NCBI GenBank assembly: GCA_965248155.1
Contig: CBDFIO010000002.1
Coordinates: 1,922,001 to 1,986,000 of the forward strand
DNA from: RFSX01 sp965248155
GTDB taxonomy: Bacteria; Bacteroidota; Bacteroidia; Chitinophagales; Saprospiraceae
DNA length: 64,000 bases
Reading direction: 5' to 3'
In this document: piece after piece, positions 38,201 through 46,142 of the stretch
Layout: each line of letters begins with the position of its first letter
How positions within the stretch are numbered: position 1 is the first letter of the stretch
The notes under the pieces: model-generated
The model's input: only the letters and a program-made list of their open reading frames with translations
What the model was told of the DNA's origin: nothing
The model's database searches: none
Position numbers and translations under genes: made by a program

Positions 38201-38359
38201 TTCAATATCTGTAATCGTTCCAATAGTTGAATTTGTTATAATCACATTTACACCAATGAGCGGTTCAGAACTTGCATCAGTTACAATACCAGATATGGTT
38301 TTTTGAGAAAAAACGATATTAGAAAAAAACAGTAATAAGAGTAAAATTTTAAATTTCAT
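35258..38359 (-). CDS. SusC/RagA-family TonB-linked outer-membrane transporter
   Basis: About 1033 aa from the ATG at 38359 (MKFKILLLLLFFSNIVFSQ signal). The order is a carboxypeptidase-regulatory-like domain (KTISGIVTDASSEPLIGVNV), a TonB-box-like stretch (LNEVVVTALG), a plug with SVTVLKGPKAAALYGERGTNGVLVITTK, and a large barrel ending in LGVVF. This is the SusC signature, and the pairing with SusD confirms it. It imports oligosaccharides or other large nutrients using TonB energy. The ROK regulator gene lies upstream on the same strand. No glycoside hydrolase is next to the pair in the window. Confidence 0.95.
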   Translation of the reverse strand: MKFKILLLLLFFSNIVFSQKTISGIVTDASSEPLIGVNVIITNSTIGTITDIEGSFTLQAPNDASSITVSYIGYTDQVIDIADSGQNMTVVLSQGSVLNEVVVTALGLTKSKERVSYAAHTIEAAALNLSRVGDISQQLSGQVAGLNIVTNNGSAVSSSRIILRGESSLNPNKNQPLLVVDGVLISNEYIGIGSNPVSGDLPVDYGNSLNDLNPDDFESVTVLKGPKAAALYGERGTNGVLVITTKSGKGKEGVGVSFTTGVSMDKVNRFWDEQNEYGGGGTRNGEANQYRSNWGGNFGPVTDGSLIAQATPNDPNPDPTPFVQKADREGFFNTGVSYNNNLALSFSNDNAWGRISLGNLRKEGIVPNTEYKRNNLGVRLGSNLTDKLSVDVSVNFVNSNSDNVPDVGFASGGLMYSMLWTMKNFGLDDYKDYWLPNQQYVYPNNYFLSWGTNPHLIVNENLNGFDHNRIFGNIKTSYQINDNLSAFVRMGGDNFDDRRRSRRAYGQRAFREGMYREQDVRLQEFNVDGMLSYTKDLSNKLNLGVNLGASTYRQLISNKIARTNSLAIPGVYSMGNAADDPLLVQNDTEKKLNSIYATAELGYDGKLFLDVTGRNDWSSTLSKDNQSFFYPSIGISAVISKMANLPSVISYLKLRGSVAATGNSTDPGIINNSYNLGVLPGSVTNPSFLTDSDIKSEKTVALEFGMDLRLLKNRLRFDMDIYDYTTTNQILRAPISAASGTSVRVFNPGEINSKGFEILLTAKPVVGKDFNWTSMFNFAKSRSEVVELADGIETLIIAQGPSGGTIEARPGGRMGDIYGRTFARDDSGNIIYDNIGEFMRPRLNNEIEKVGNYNPDWTLGFNNNFQYKNFSLNIFFDYRSGGEFYTLTGSQLYRSGSITETLDNRTTDFIPEGVVDNGNGTYTANTTSTTGYDWYRSYYDRENIEANTYDATFLKLREISIGADLTEYFNTTKLGELRLSLFARNLATWTKDDFVRHFDPEVLSFNGSSNVPGFEIGQLPGAATYGFNLGVVF

Positions 38360-38525
38360 TACAGTCAATTGTTAGGTTAAAAATTAATTAAGACGCAAGC
38401 ATTTTAATTGAGCCTGATCTTACGCTTAATCTTAAATACATCACAATATAATAATATTTTTTACTTTCTATTCAATGTTTAATATCTTTTTTTATTAAAT
38501 GATTCTTTTTTAATAATTTTATTTA

Positions 38526-39773
38526 TTAATCAAATCTGCCAATCATTCCATTTTTATATAAAAAATTACAGACTCCAGCTTTACTACTCAGATATCTTCC
38601 AAGTGAAGAAACCCAAATTTCACAATCATCTACACTTTCCTTGATACCGGACTTCCTAAGACCTATTCTAACAGCATCTACAAACAACTCATCCAACATT
38701 GCGAATTCTCCACTAATAATAATCAAAGAGGGATTCAACAAGTTTACTACATTTCCTAAAGCTTCTCCCAATATCATACCTTGTTCTTGCACTAAGTCTA
38801 GACTTAATTCATCACCATTGAGTGAGGCTTCCAAAATTTTATGATAACTACTTTGGCTCTCCTCCAGAGTAAAGTAAATCGACTTTCTTCCATCGATTAA
38901 ACTTTGTTTCATCATATTACTTAGAGCGTCTCCCCCAACTTGCGTTCCTAAACAACCTTGTTTACCACAATAACACAATTCATTGCCTTTTCGAAATTGA
39001 GTATGCCTCAACTTACCCGAAAATCCAGATTTTCCAGCGACTATTTCACCATTAATTATCAAACCCAAACCAAGAGATCTACTAACCTTAACAACCAAGG
39101 CATTGGTAACATCTCCTTGATTACTTAGCACTTTCTCAGCTATTGCTATAGTTCTCGTTTCATTGTCTAAAACAACTGGGAGTTGTAGTGCATTTGATAA
39201 TTGATCTTCTATCGAAAATGCCTTATTATCAAAAAATCGATTTGGAATACTTGATGAATTTTGTAAAGTCTCGACTACGCCAACACCCAAGCCCAAAACA
39301 TCATTTTGATCATCCACATGTTCTTTCAAGAGATTCTCTACCGCATTTATTATGTATTCTAGACACTTCGGGTCGTTGACAAGTCTGAATTCTCGATCGA
39401 TGACTTCTTCAATCAATTCCATCTTATTATTATATAATGAAATATTTAAAAATCTAGATAACACCTCAACACCTACAACTAAAAACCGATCTGGATCTAA
39501 TTCATACAGAACAGGAGGCCTTCCATTTTCTACTTCTTTTATTTCTCCCTTACGTACCAATTCATCATCGCATAGTATTTTAACAAGCTTTGTTACTGTG
39601 GGCACACTCATTGCTAGAGCTTCAGCTATTCCAGACAATACCAATCCCGATTTATATATTGATAACAATTTAATGATTTGTCCAAGTTGATTTTCTATCT
39701 TGGTCAATTTGTGAGATTTACTTAACCCTAAAAGAAACCTCTGCTTACTTTCAATATTCTCTACACTTTTCAT
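38526..39773 (-). CDS. ROK-family transcriptional regulator (NagC/XylR-like)
   Basis: A 415-aa regulator with an N-terminal winged helix-turn-helix (residues about 20-85: LSGIAEALAMSVPTVTKLVKIL) and a ROK sugar-kinase-like domain. The latter includes the zinc-binding cysteine cluster CYCGKQGCLGTQ and INGEIVAGKSGFSGKLRH. Such proteins sense sugars or sugar phosphates and repress or activate uptake genes. It lies about 170 bp upstream of the SusC start in the same direction and is the obvious candidate regulator of the SusCD pair, which implies a carbohydrate ligand. Confidence 0.9.
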   Translation of the reverse strand: MKSVENIESKQRFLLGLSKSHKLTKIENQLGQIIKLLSIYKSGLVLSGIAEALAMSVPTVTKLVKILCDDELVRKGEIKEVENGRPPVLYELDPDRFLVVGVEVLSRFLNISLYNNKMELIEEVIDREFRLVNDPKCLEYIINAVENLLKEHVDDQNDVLGLGVGVVETLQNSSSIPNRFFDNKAFSIEDQLSNALQLPVVLDNETRTIAIAEKVLSNQGDVTNALVVKVSRSLGLGLIINGEIVAGKSGFSGKLRHTQFRKGNELCYCGKQGCLGTQVGGDALSNMMKQSLIDGRKSIYFTLEESQSSYHKILEASLNGDELSLDLVQEQGMILGEALGNVVNLLNPSLIIISGEFAMLDELFVDAVRIGLRKSGIKESVDDCEIWVSSLGRYLSSKAGVCNFLYKNGMIGRFD

Positions 39774-39960
39774 ACTTATTAAAAATATTTAATAAATCAA
39801 GGTAGTTATATTTTTCTGTTCAATAAAAATGTTTAGGAGATTCTAATAAAAAACAAAGGACGAAATCAATTGATACTGTTCTCATGATCACCAAAATCGC
39901 TTCGTTGAAGAATGTTTTTAGGTTTTTAAAATAGCTGAAGACAAACATTTTTGGCTCTAT

Positions 39961-40116
39961 TTAGCATAGAACCAAGATTGCTAACCTTGCAGCGTCACCA
40001 ATTGGCATTCCTTTGAAATGATAAATGAAGAACGCCACCTTCCATCCAATTTGTTGCTTTCGATTTTCATTCTGCCAATCGAAGTCAAAAAACTTAGCGA
40101 CCTGTTCGTCACTCAT
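39961..40116 (-). CDS. Small hypothetical ORF overlapping the integrase remnant
   Basis: A 51-residue frame starts MSDEQVAKFFDFDWQNENRK with an ATG that overlaps the integrase-fragment TGA in an ATGA junction, a sign of translational coupling. It ends with TAA at 39961. It contains a Trp/Phe-rich amphipathic middle (IGWKVAFFIYHFKG). I recognise no family. It may be a gene of the lost mobile element or a chance frame. The rest of 39774-40112 shows nothing further. Confidence 0.35.
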   Translation of the reverse strand: MSDEQVAKFFDFDWQNENRKQQIGWKVAFFIYHFKGMPIGDAARLAILVLC

Positions 40117-40823
40117 TGTTTAGAGATACATGGACTCTTCAATTGAGCAAACGAATACCTTCTAGGGTTAGAACTATTTCTAAATGGATAGTTCTCTGTA
40201 ATTCCAAAATAGATGGCTTTATTGAATAGTGACTTCAACTTTTTGTAATAACTAAATACAGAATTCAGTTTTATCGGTTCACTTGTATGCATGTTTTTCC
40301 TTTGAATCAATTTCTTTTCAAGGCTTTCTAAAAAATCAGAATTGATTTCGTCTAACTTAAGATCCTCATTTGTTTCATATTGCTTCAAGACAGAATGCAA
40401 AGTTGTGAAGCTGGTCATGTTTCCAAGTCTCTTCTTTTCTCTTAGATGTTCATCATACCAATATGTGAATCCCAATAGTGTATTTGGCTTATCGGTATCT
40501 GCGTAATCCTTCCCAAGAAACTTTGCTTTGAATCGATTGAAATCAAAATGACTTCTTTCTTTTTTCATCTTTTGGATAAACTGATCAAGAATTTCATTGC
40601 ACTTTGATTCTGCATCGAAGAGTTCTCGATTTTCATATTCTTTGCCTTTGGTGTCTCGAAATCTTGCATCAGTAGCATTCCATTCTTTAAGATGAGAAGA
40701 CATGGATAGGCTGATACGTCTGTAATCGTTTGTTCCAATTTTAACTTGGATGACGATAGGATGTTTGTTGTCTTTTAGGGTCTTACCCTTGAATAAAATA
40801 ATCTTTGCTTCAGGTAGAATCAT
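40113..40823 (-). pseudogene. Tyrosine recombinase (integrase) lacking its catalytic domain
   Basis: About 236 aa from the ATG at 40823 (MILPEAKIILFKGKTL); an in-frame start at 40880 is also possible. It has an Arm-type DNA-binding region (HPIVIQVKIGTNDYRRISL, SMSSHLKEWN) and a SAM-like core-binding region (TLLGFTYWYDEHLREKKR, SVFSYYKKLKSLFNKAIYFG), the Bacteroidota transposon/phage integrase pattern. It stops right after the linker, so the catalytic R...HxxR...Y half is missing and the protein cannot recombine DNA. It lies beside tRNA-derived debris at 40938-41284, the likely integration target. Confidence 0.75.
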
Positions 40824-40937
40824 GGTGTCAGAAAAGAGGTTAAAATGGTTATAAAATGATCTTTTTGAGGAAGGTGTCATTTTATAACTTCCTGACTATC
40901 ATATAGTTATGTACTAAAAATGCAAGGGGAAACATCT

Positions 40938-40977
40938 CTGTCAAGGTAATGCTCTAAACCAACTGAGCTACACTCTC
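40938..40977 (-). pseudogene. 5' half of a tRNA-Val(GAC)-like gene, truncated at the anticodon loop
   Basis: Read on the minus strand: GAGAGTG, TA, a perfect D stem GCTC/GAGC around AGTTGGTTTA, A, stem arm TTACC and loop TTGACAG with anticodon GAC. The expected pairing arm GGTAA and the whole 3' half are replaced by AGATGTTTCCCC, so this is not a working tRNA. A break at the anticodon loop is a common integrase crossover point. The octamer CTGTCAAG recurs at 41091-41098. Confidence 0.6.
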
Positions 40978-41057
40978 TTAACTTTATTCATTTCTTGGTT
41001 CGAATCATTCCTTTGAATAACCTCTTCCTTTTCCTTCAAACGTCCTTTTAGGACCTT
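40954..41057. repeat. 104-bp direct repeat, copy A
   Basis: Identical over its full length to 41181-41284, offset 227 bp. On the minus strand it contains about 80 bp of upstream sequence followed by the tRNA-like acceptor and D-arm start, so it is a duplicated tRNA head with its leader. It includes the small hairpin GTCCTTTTAGGAC and a TTCGAAT T-loop-like motif. Confidence 0.95.
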
Positions 41058-41122
41058 ATTATACCGCATTTTGCCGAACCAATCAGTCCCCTGTCAAGAT
41101 GAACATTCGGTGGCGAAGCCAA

Positions 41123-41144
41123 CTGATTGACTAATGTCAATCAG
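41123..41144. repeat. 22-bp inverted repeat between the two tRNA-like fragments
   Basis: CTGATTGA and TCAATCAG form perfect 8-bp arms around CTAATG. Next to it, 41157-41172 holds CCTGACC/GGTCAGG arms. Both lie in the segment separating the 104-bp repeats and have no assigned role. They may be remnants of mobile-element ends. Confidence 0.6.
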
Positions 41145-41180
41145 TAGAGTGTGAACCTGACCTCGGTCAGGGTGGGTTGG

Positions 41181-41284
41181 CTAAACCAACTGAGCTACAC
41201 TCTCTTAACTTTATTCATTTCTTGGTTCGAATCATTCCTTTGAATAACCTCTTCCTTTTCCTTCAAACGTCCTTTTAGGACCTT
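41181..41284. repeat. 104-bp direct repeat, copy B, with second tRNA-like head
   Basis: Perfect copy of 40954-41057. On the minus strand the tRNA-like part runs GAGAGTGTAGCTCAGTTGG then TTTAG, and then diverges into CCAACCCACCCTGACC instead of the anticodon arm. Downstream, CACACTCTAC could pair with the acceptor start, but the total span is only about 60 nt, too short for a tRNA. So this is a second broken fragment. Confidence 0.95.
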
Positions 41285-41379
41285 TGATTACACTTTTTGC
41301 GTAATTGATCAGTCATCATTCAGAAACTGATGTTTCAGTCAATAAAATCTATCGAAGAAATAAAACGCAAATCTAATAA

Positions 41380-41973
41380 TTATTTGTTGCCAGAATATCT
41401 GACATCAAGTGCAAAATTTTCAGGATGCCTTCCTACAACATCTTTAAAAAACTCCATCATAGATCTCATAACTTCATCTAAACTTTCTTCACCGGAAAAT
41501 ACAGGGCCAAATTCTATTTCTTTTTTTGAAAAGTCTCCTTTAAAAATAACAATTGGTACTCCAGCACTTTTTGCTATATGGTAAAATCCAGTTTTCCATT
41601 GAGTACGCTTAGACCTAGATCCTTCAGGTGTTACAACCAGAGCAATTCGTTCGTACTTTTGAAATACGCTTGCCATCATATTGACCTGACTCTTAACATT
41701 ACTGAATTTATTAGCTGATCTGTCAACACCAATTCCTCCCAATGGTCTTATCATTAAACCTAAAGGGAATCGTGTCCAGGAACTCTTAATGGCGACTTTA
41801 ATAGGAACCCCCCAACCTTTCATACATAATAAACCATGATAGAAATCCCAATTAGAAGTGTGTGGTGCAAAAACAAAAACACATTTACTAACCTCTTTGG
41901 GAATTTCTTTACCAACAAGCCTCCAGCCATGTAGTCTAAAAATTGTCCTTGATATATATTGAGATAACTTCAA
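41380..41973 (-). CDS. PlsC-like acyltransferase
   Basis: A 197-aa acyltransferase of the lysophosphatidate/1-acylglycerol-3-phosphate type. It has the catalytic H(X)4D in APHTSNWDF (H38, D43), the glycerol-phosphate-binding GGIGVDRSAN and VVTPEGSRSKRTQWKTG (the EGxRS motif). It probably acylates a lysophospholipid or an aminolipid precursor at the inner membrane face. It is divergent from the MDR gene at 42129 and separated from it by a palindrome-bearing spacer. Confidence 0.87.
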   Translation of the reverse strand: MKLSQYISRTIFRLHGWRLVGKEIPKEVSKCVFVFAPHTSNWDFYHGLLCMKGWGVPIKVAIKSSWTRFPLGLMIRPLGGIGVDRSANKFSNVKSQVNMMASVFQKYERIALVVTPEGSRSKRTQWKTGFYHIAKSAGVPIVIFKGDFSKKEIEFGPVFSGEESLDEVMRSMMEFFKDVVGRHPENFALDVRYSGNK

Positions 41974-42034
41974 TTCATGTCAATTTTGATTCCACAACTT
42001 TAAATTATTAATAGTCATATAAACTTAAAGAATG

Positions 42035-42056
42035 CATTTGTATGAATATACAAATG
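42035..42056. promoter_or_regulatory. 22-bp perfect inverted repeat, candidate operator
   Basis: CATTTGTAT and ATACAAATG form perfect 9-bp arms with a 4-bp centre GAAT. The site lies in the spacer between the divergent acyltransferase and MDR genes, 61 bp before the latter. The size and symmetry suit a dimeric TetR- or MarR-like regulator. No T-tract follows, so it is not a terminator. Confidence 0.45.
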
Positions 42057-42128
42057 AACCAGTTTACTAACAACTACAATTTCAATAAATAATTTCGTAG
42101 CATTATTGAACGAAGACATAATAAAAAA

Positions 42129-43133
42129 ATGAAAGTATATGAGTTAATCCGTTCAGACAACAAAGTAAGTTTAAAAATATCAGAACGTCCGATTCCTGTT
42201 CCAAAGGCCGATGAGGTGTTGATCAAATGGCATGCAAGCTCCCTTAACTATCATGACTTATTAATAGTAAAAGGTCTTATTCCCGTGGAAAACAAGAGAA
42301 TTCCTATGTCCGATGGCTCAGGAGAAATCGTTTCATTAGGAACTCAAGTAAACTTATGGAAAACAGGGGATAAAGTGATGTCGAGCTTTTTCCCCGATTG
42401 GAAATCTGGAGAAGCAAAATTGAATAAAATATCAACTATTCTAGGTGAATCCGTGGATGGGTGTATGTGTGAATATTCTTGTCTACCCCAATCTTCCATT
42501 ACTAAAATCCCGGAAAAATATTCTTATGCAGAATCGGCAACTCTTCCATGTGCTTTCTTAACCGCCTTTAATGGATTATTAGGACAGAGAAAAATACAAG
42601 AAGGAGAAAGCATATTAATTGAAGGAACCGGAGGAATGTCTATCATGGGATTGATTATTGCTAAAGCCATGAAAGCCAATATCTACGCTACATCCTCTTC
42701 TGAATTGAAAGCTGCCAGATTAAAAGAACTCGGGGTAATAGAAGTAGTGAATTATAAGGAAGATCATAATTGGGGCAAAACCATTTTTAAACTCTCAAAT
42801 GGCGGTGTAGATCATATTCTAGATGTAGGCGGAGGATCAACGATGAAACAATCTATTGAAGCACTCAAAATAGGAGGGTCAATAAGTTCAATAGGAATAT
42901 TAAGTGGTGGTAGAAAAGGTGAAATCACATTTCCGAAGTTGTTTTTCAAATTTGTAAACCTTAGGGGTTTCGCTGTGGGTAATATAGAAATGCAAAATGA
43001 AATGGTCTCATTCATAGAAAAACACGAAATCAAACCCATAATTGATAGAAAATATATTTTTGACGAATTAAATGAAGCTTTTAGTTATATGCAATCTGGT
43101 AAACATTTTGGGAAAATTATTGTACAATGGTAG
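42129..43133 (+). CDS. MDR-family NAD(P)-dependent oxidoreductase (zinc-free alcohol dehydrogenase/quinone reductase type)
   Basis: A 334-aa medium-chain dehydrogenase/reductase. It has the GroES-like N-terminal domain (ASSLNYHDLLIVKGLIP, MSDGSGEIVSLG) and a Rossmann domain with LIEGTGGMSIMGLIIAKAM and ILDVGGGSTMKQSIEALK. The structural-zinc cysteines are absent, as in quinone/enone reductases and related alcohol dehydrogenases. Substrate unknown. It is placed before the tesB and carboxylase genes on the same strand and could act on unsaturated or keto acyl intermediates. Confidence 0.86.
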   Translation: MKVYELIRSDNKVSLKISERPIPVPKADEVLIKWHASSLNYHDLLIVKGLIPVENKRIPMSDGSGEIVSLGTQVNLWKTGDKVMSSFFPDWKSGEAKLNKISTILGESVDGCMCEYSCLPQSSITKIPEKYSYAESATLPCAFLTAFNGLLGQRKIQEGESILIEGTGGMSIMGLIIAKAMKANIYATSSSELKAARLKELGVIEVVNYKEDHNWGKTIFKLSNGGVDHILDVGGGSTMKQSIEALKIGGSISSIGILSGGRKGEITFPKLFFKFVNLRGFAVGNIEMQNEMVSFIEKHEIKPIIDRKYIFDELNEAFSYMQSGKHFGKIIVQW

Positions 43134-43178
43134 CAAACAATAAATTGAGATAAAGTGCAATTTAGCTAATCGCGAATT

Positions 43179-44050
43179 ATGGAAACGATAAAAGAATTAA
43201 TAAATCTACTTACGCTTGAGCAAATAGATGATTGTCTTTTCAGAGGAAACAATTATCAAACTGCACGGAAAAGAGTCTTTGGAGGTCAGGTTCTGGGACA
43301 AGCATTAAATGCAGCGTATAGAACCGTCCCACAAGATAGATTTGTTCATTCCTTACATGGATTTTTATTCTTGCTGGAGATACAAGCAAGCCTGTAATTT
43401 ACCAGGCTGAAACCATCAGAGATGGAGGAAGTTTTACCACACGCCGTGTAACTGCAATTCAAAAAGGACGACCCATTTTTGTTATGGCCGCTTCATTTCA
43501 ATTACAACAAGAAGGATTTGACCATCAAATCAAAATGCCAGAAGTAGTAGGTCCCGACAAATTACTAACCGATGAAGAGAAATTGGAATTATTTAAAGAT
43601 AAAGCTCCTGAACTTTATAAAAGGATGAGTAGTAACTACCCCAACGCTATCGAGTTCAAATCAGTAGAACAATTAGATCCATTAAGCCCTCATCCAGCTG
43701 ATCCCTACAGGCATGTCTGGCTTAAATCCAAAGAAAAAGTTGATATAAATTTAGCTATGCAACACCAACTATTAGCCTACGCTTCTGACTATAATCTTTT
43801 ACTGACAGCTGCTTTACCTCATCGAGGAAAAGTTGAAAGAAACCAGCTCTTTTTCGCCAGTTTAGATCATGCCATTTGGTTTCATAGAGCTTTCAAAATT
43901 GATGATTGGCTCCTTTTTGCTCTTGATAGCCCAAGTGCATCTAATGCCAGAGGATTCTCAAGGGGAAATATCTTTAATAACGACGGTGAATTAATAGCTT
44001 CAGTTGTTCAGGAAGGGTTAATAAGACTAAAATCGCATAAATCGAAATAG
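43179..44050 (+). pseudogene. tesB: Acyl-CoA thioesterase II (TesB-like), single-base frameshift
   Basis: The first frame (43179-43397) gives DDCLFRGNNYQTARKRVFGGQVLGQAL, the TesB N terminus. The homology then continues in another frame as ILAGDTSKPVIYQAETIRDG and on to 44050 (MAASFQLQQEGFDHQ, HRGKVERNQLFFASLDHAIWFH, ARGFSRGNIF). Adding one T to the T5 run at 43362-43366 gives GGA TTT TTT ATT CTT and a continuous protein of about 290 aa, normal for TesB. As written, the product is a 72-residue stub. This may be a base-calling error. The enzyme would hydrolyse medium/long acyl-CoAs. Confidence 0.85.
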
Positions 44051-44154
44051 TTTAATTTTCAGTGGATATCTAACAGGAATTAAATCGCCCAAAAACTCAA
44101 ACAACACTGCATTTTTATCCGTATTTTGCGAAACTTTTTTAGCTCAATTGTGAA

Positions 44155-44631
44155 ATGAGTTTTATAGTCAAATCAGAAGATAAAGAATACCGCCTTGAAG
44201 CTGGTGAAATTGAAAAGTTGGACCTTATTTCAACATCTACAAATCAATTTCACTTAATTCTCAATGAGAAGACCTTTGATGCAGAAGTCATTAACGAAGA
44301 CTTAAATGACAAGACAGTATCTATTTTAATTAATGGTCATCAATACGATTTTAAAATTGAAGATGAACTTGATCAGCTCATTCAAAAAATGGGATATGCT
44401 GACAAAAAAGAAAATCAATTTAAAGAATTGAAAGCACCAATGCCCGGCTTAATATTAGACATTATGGTCTCAGAAGGACAAGAGGTTAAAACTGGTGACC
44501 CACTTTTGATATTAGAAGCAATGAAAATGGAAAACATTATCAAAGCTTCAGGCGATGGTAAAGTAAAAGACGTAAGAGCCAGCATTGGAGCAACAGTTGA
44601 AAAAAATGAAATTATTTTAGAAATGATCTAA
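44155..44631 (+). CDS. Biotin carboxyl carrier subunit of acyl-CoA carboxylase
   Basis: A 158-aa protein whose C-terminal lipoyl/biotinyl domain (about 90-158) has the biotinylation motif EAMKMEN with the acceptor lysine at 124, preceded by APMPGLI. The N-terminal half is a barrel-like region seen in carboxylase alpha-subunit tails and separate carriers of propionyl-CoA/acyl-CoA carboxylases. It is followed at 17 bp by the biotin carboxylase gene, with the carboxyltransferase two genes further on. The carrier therefore shuttles carboxyl groups between those two. Confidence 0.9.
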   Translation: MSFIVKSEDKEYRLEAGEIEKLDLISTSTNQFHLILNEKTFDAEVINEDLNDKTVSILINGHQYDFKIEDELDQLIQKMGYADKKENQFKELKAPMPGLILDIMVSEGQEVKTGDPLLILEAMKMENIIKASGDGKVKDVRASIGATVEKNEIILEMI

Positions 44632-44647
44632 TCGTTTCAGTTACCTT

Positions 44648-46129
44648 ATGAAGAAGATTCTTATAGCCAACAGGGGAGAAATTGCACTACGCATAATGAG
44701 GACAATCAAGGCTATGGGAATATCTTCTGTTGCAGTTTATTCTGAAGCCGATCGTCATTCTCCACATGTAATCTTTGCAGATGAAGCCGTTTGCATAGGT
44801 GCAGCTCCTTCCTCAGAATCATATTTGCAAGGCGGTAAGATTATCGAGTTTGCAAAAAAGATGGATGTCGATGCCATCCACCCTGGATATGGTTTTCTAA
44901 GTGAAAATGCTGGTTTTGCCGAACAAGTTGAACAAGCTGGAATTATCTTTATCGGCCCTCCCTCAAATGCTATAAATATAATGGGAAGTAAGTTGGCGGC
45001 TAAGGAAGCCGTTAAACAATTCGATATTCCAATGGTACCTGGAACGGATACTGCAATTGCCGACCTTGAAGAAGCAAGACTTATTGCAAATGAAATCGGA
45101 TTTCCTGTTTTGATTAAAGCCTCTGCAGGAGGTGGAGGTAAGGGAATGAGAGTCGTTCACAAACAAGAGGAAGTTGCAGAACAAATGGAACGTGCTATGA
45201 GCGAAGCACAATCAGCATTCGGTGACGGCTCAGTGTTTCTTGAGAAATATATAAGCTCGCCAAGACATATTGAAATCCAAATTCTGGCAGATAAGCATGG
45301 TAATATCGTCCATCTTTTTGAAAGAGAATGCTCAATACAACGGCGACATCAAAAAGTAGTTGAAGAGGCACCGTCTACCATCTTGACTGAAGAACTTAGA
45401 GAAAACATGGGCCTCGCAGCAATCCATGTTGCGAAATCTTGTAACTATGTAGGTGCAGGAACTGTAGAGTTTTTGGTGGATAACGAAATGAATTTCTACT
45501 TTCTTGAAATGAATACAAGACTTCAGGTTGAACATACGGTTACGGAATTTATTTGTGGGAAAGATCTTGTTGAAGAGCAAATTAAAATTGCAAGAGGTGA
45601 GAAGTTGTCCTTCCAGCAAGAAGATCTCCGAATTAATGGTCATGCTGTTGAATTACGAATTTATGCTGAAGATCCTTTAGAAGGATTCATTCCTAGTATT
45701 GGCCAACTGGAAGAATATATAAGACCAGAAGGAGAAGGCATAAGATTAGACGATGGTTATGATCAAGGGATGGATATTCCAATTTATTATGATCCAATGA
45801 TCGCTAAACTGATCAGTTATGGGTCAGACAGAAAACAAGCAATATCCAGAATGTTAACCGCAATTGATAACTATAAAATTAAGGGAGTAAAAACAACACT
45901 CGAATTTGGTCATTTTGTTTTTACAAATGATCATTTTATCAATGGTGATATTAATACACATTTTGTAGAAAATCATTTTTCAATAGAAAAATTAAGAGAA
46001 ACTCAAGAAGAAGAAAGATCAGTTGCCGCAAGAATTGCACTGAATATATATTTAAAGAAAAAGAAACAAATGAATGTTTCACAAAATAGGTCAAATCAAT
46101 GGCTTAAAACGAGATTAAATCATGATTAA
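44648..46129 (+). CDS. Biotin carboxylase subunit of acyl-CoA (propionyl-CoA type) carboxylase
   Basis: A 493-aa ATP-grasp biotin carboxylase. Visible motifs: KKILIANRGEIALRIMRT at the N terminus, the ATP glycine loop KASAGGGGKGMRV, HIEIQILADKHGN, ERECSIQRRHQKVVEEAPS and FYFLEMNTRLQVEHTVTE with the catalytic Glu/Arg. Length and separation from the carrier fit the three-polypeptide arrangement. Since the carboxyltransferase in the operon is of PccB type, propionyl-CoA (or acetyl-/methylcrotonyl-CoA) is the substrate rather than the fatty-acid-synthesis AccABCD complex. Confidence 0.93.
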   Translation: MKKILIANRGEIALRIMRTIKAMGISSVAVYSEADRHSPHVIFADEAVCIGAAPSSESYLQGGKIIEFAKKMDVDAIHPGYGFLSENAGFAEQVEQAGIIFIGPPSNAINIMGSKLAAKEAVKQFDIPMVPGTDTAIADLEEARLIANEIGFPVLIKASAGGGGKGMRVVHKQEEVAEQMERAMSEAQSAFGDGSVFLEKYISSPRHIEIQILADKHGNIVHLFERECSIQRRHQKVVEEAPSTILTEELRENMGLAAIHVAKSCNYVGAGTVEFLVDNEMNFYFLEMNTRLQVEHTVTEFICGKDLVEEQIKIARGEKLSFQQEDLRINGHAVELRIYAEDPLEGFIPSIGQLEEYIRPEGEGIRLDDGYDQGMDIPIYYDPMIAKLISYGSDRKQAISRMLTAIDNYKIKGVKTTLEFGHFVFTNDHFINGDINTHFVENHFSIEKLRETQEEERSVAARIALNIYLKKKKQMNVSQNRSNQWLKTRLNHD

Positions 46130-46142
46130 ATAGTTGAATTGA

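Noticed and set aside
41210..41250. Plus-strand tRNA T-arm (TTGGTTCGAATCATT) within the 104-bp repeat
   Set aside because: The loop matches the T-loop consensus, but the flanking bases do not pair into a stem and no acceptor end follows.
40900..41290. Functional tRNA gene or tRNA pair
   Set aside because: The first fragment lacks the 3' half. The second could close an acceptor-like stem, but only over about 60 nt and without anticodon or T arms. Both are debris.
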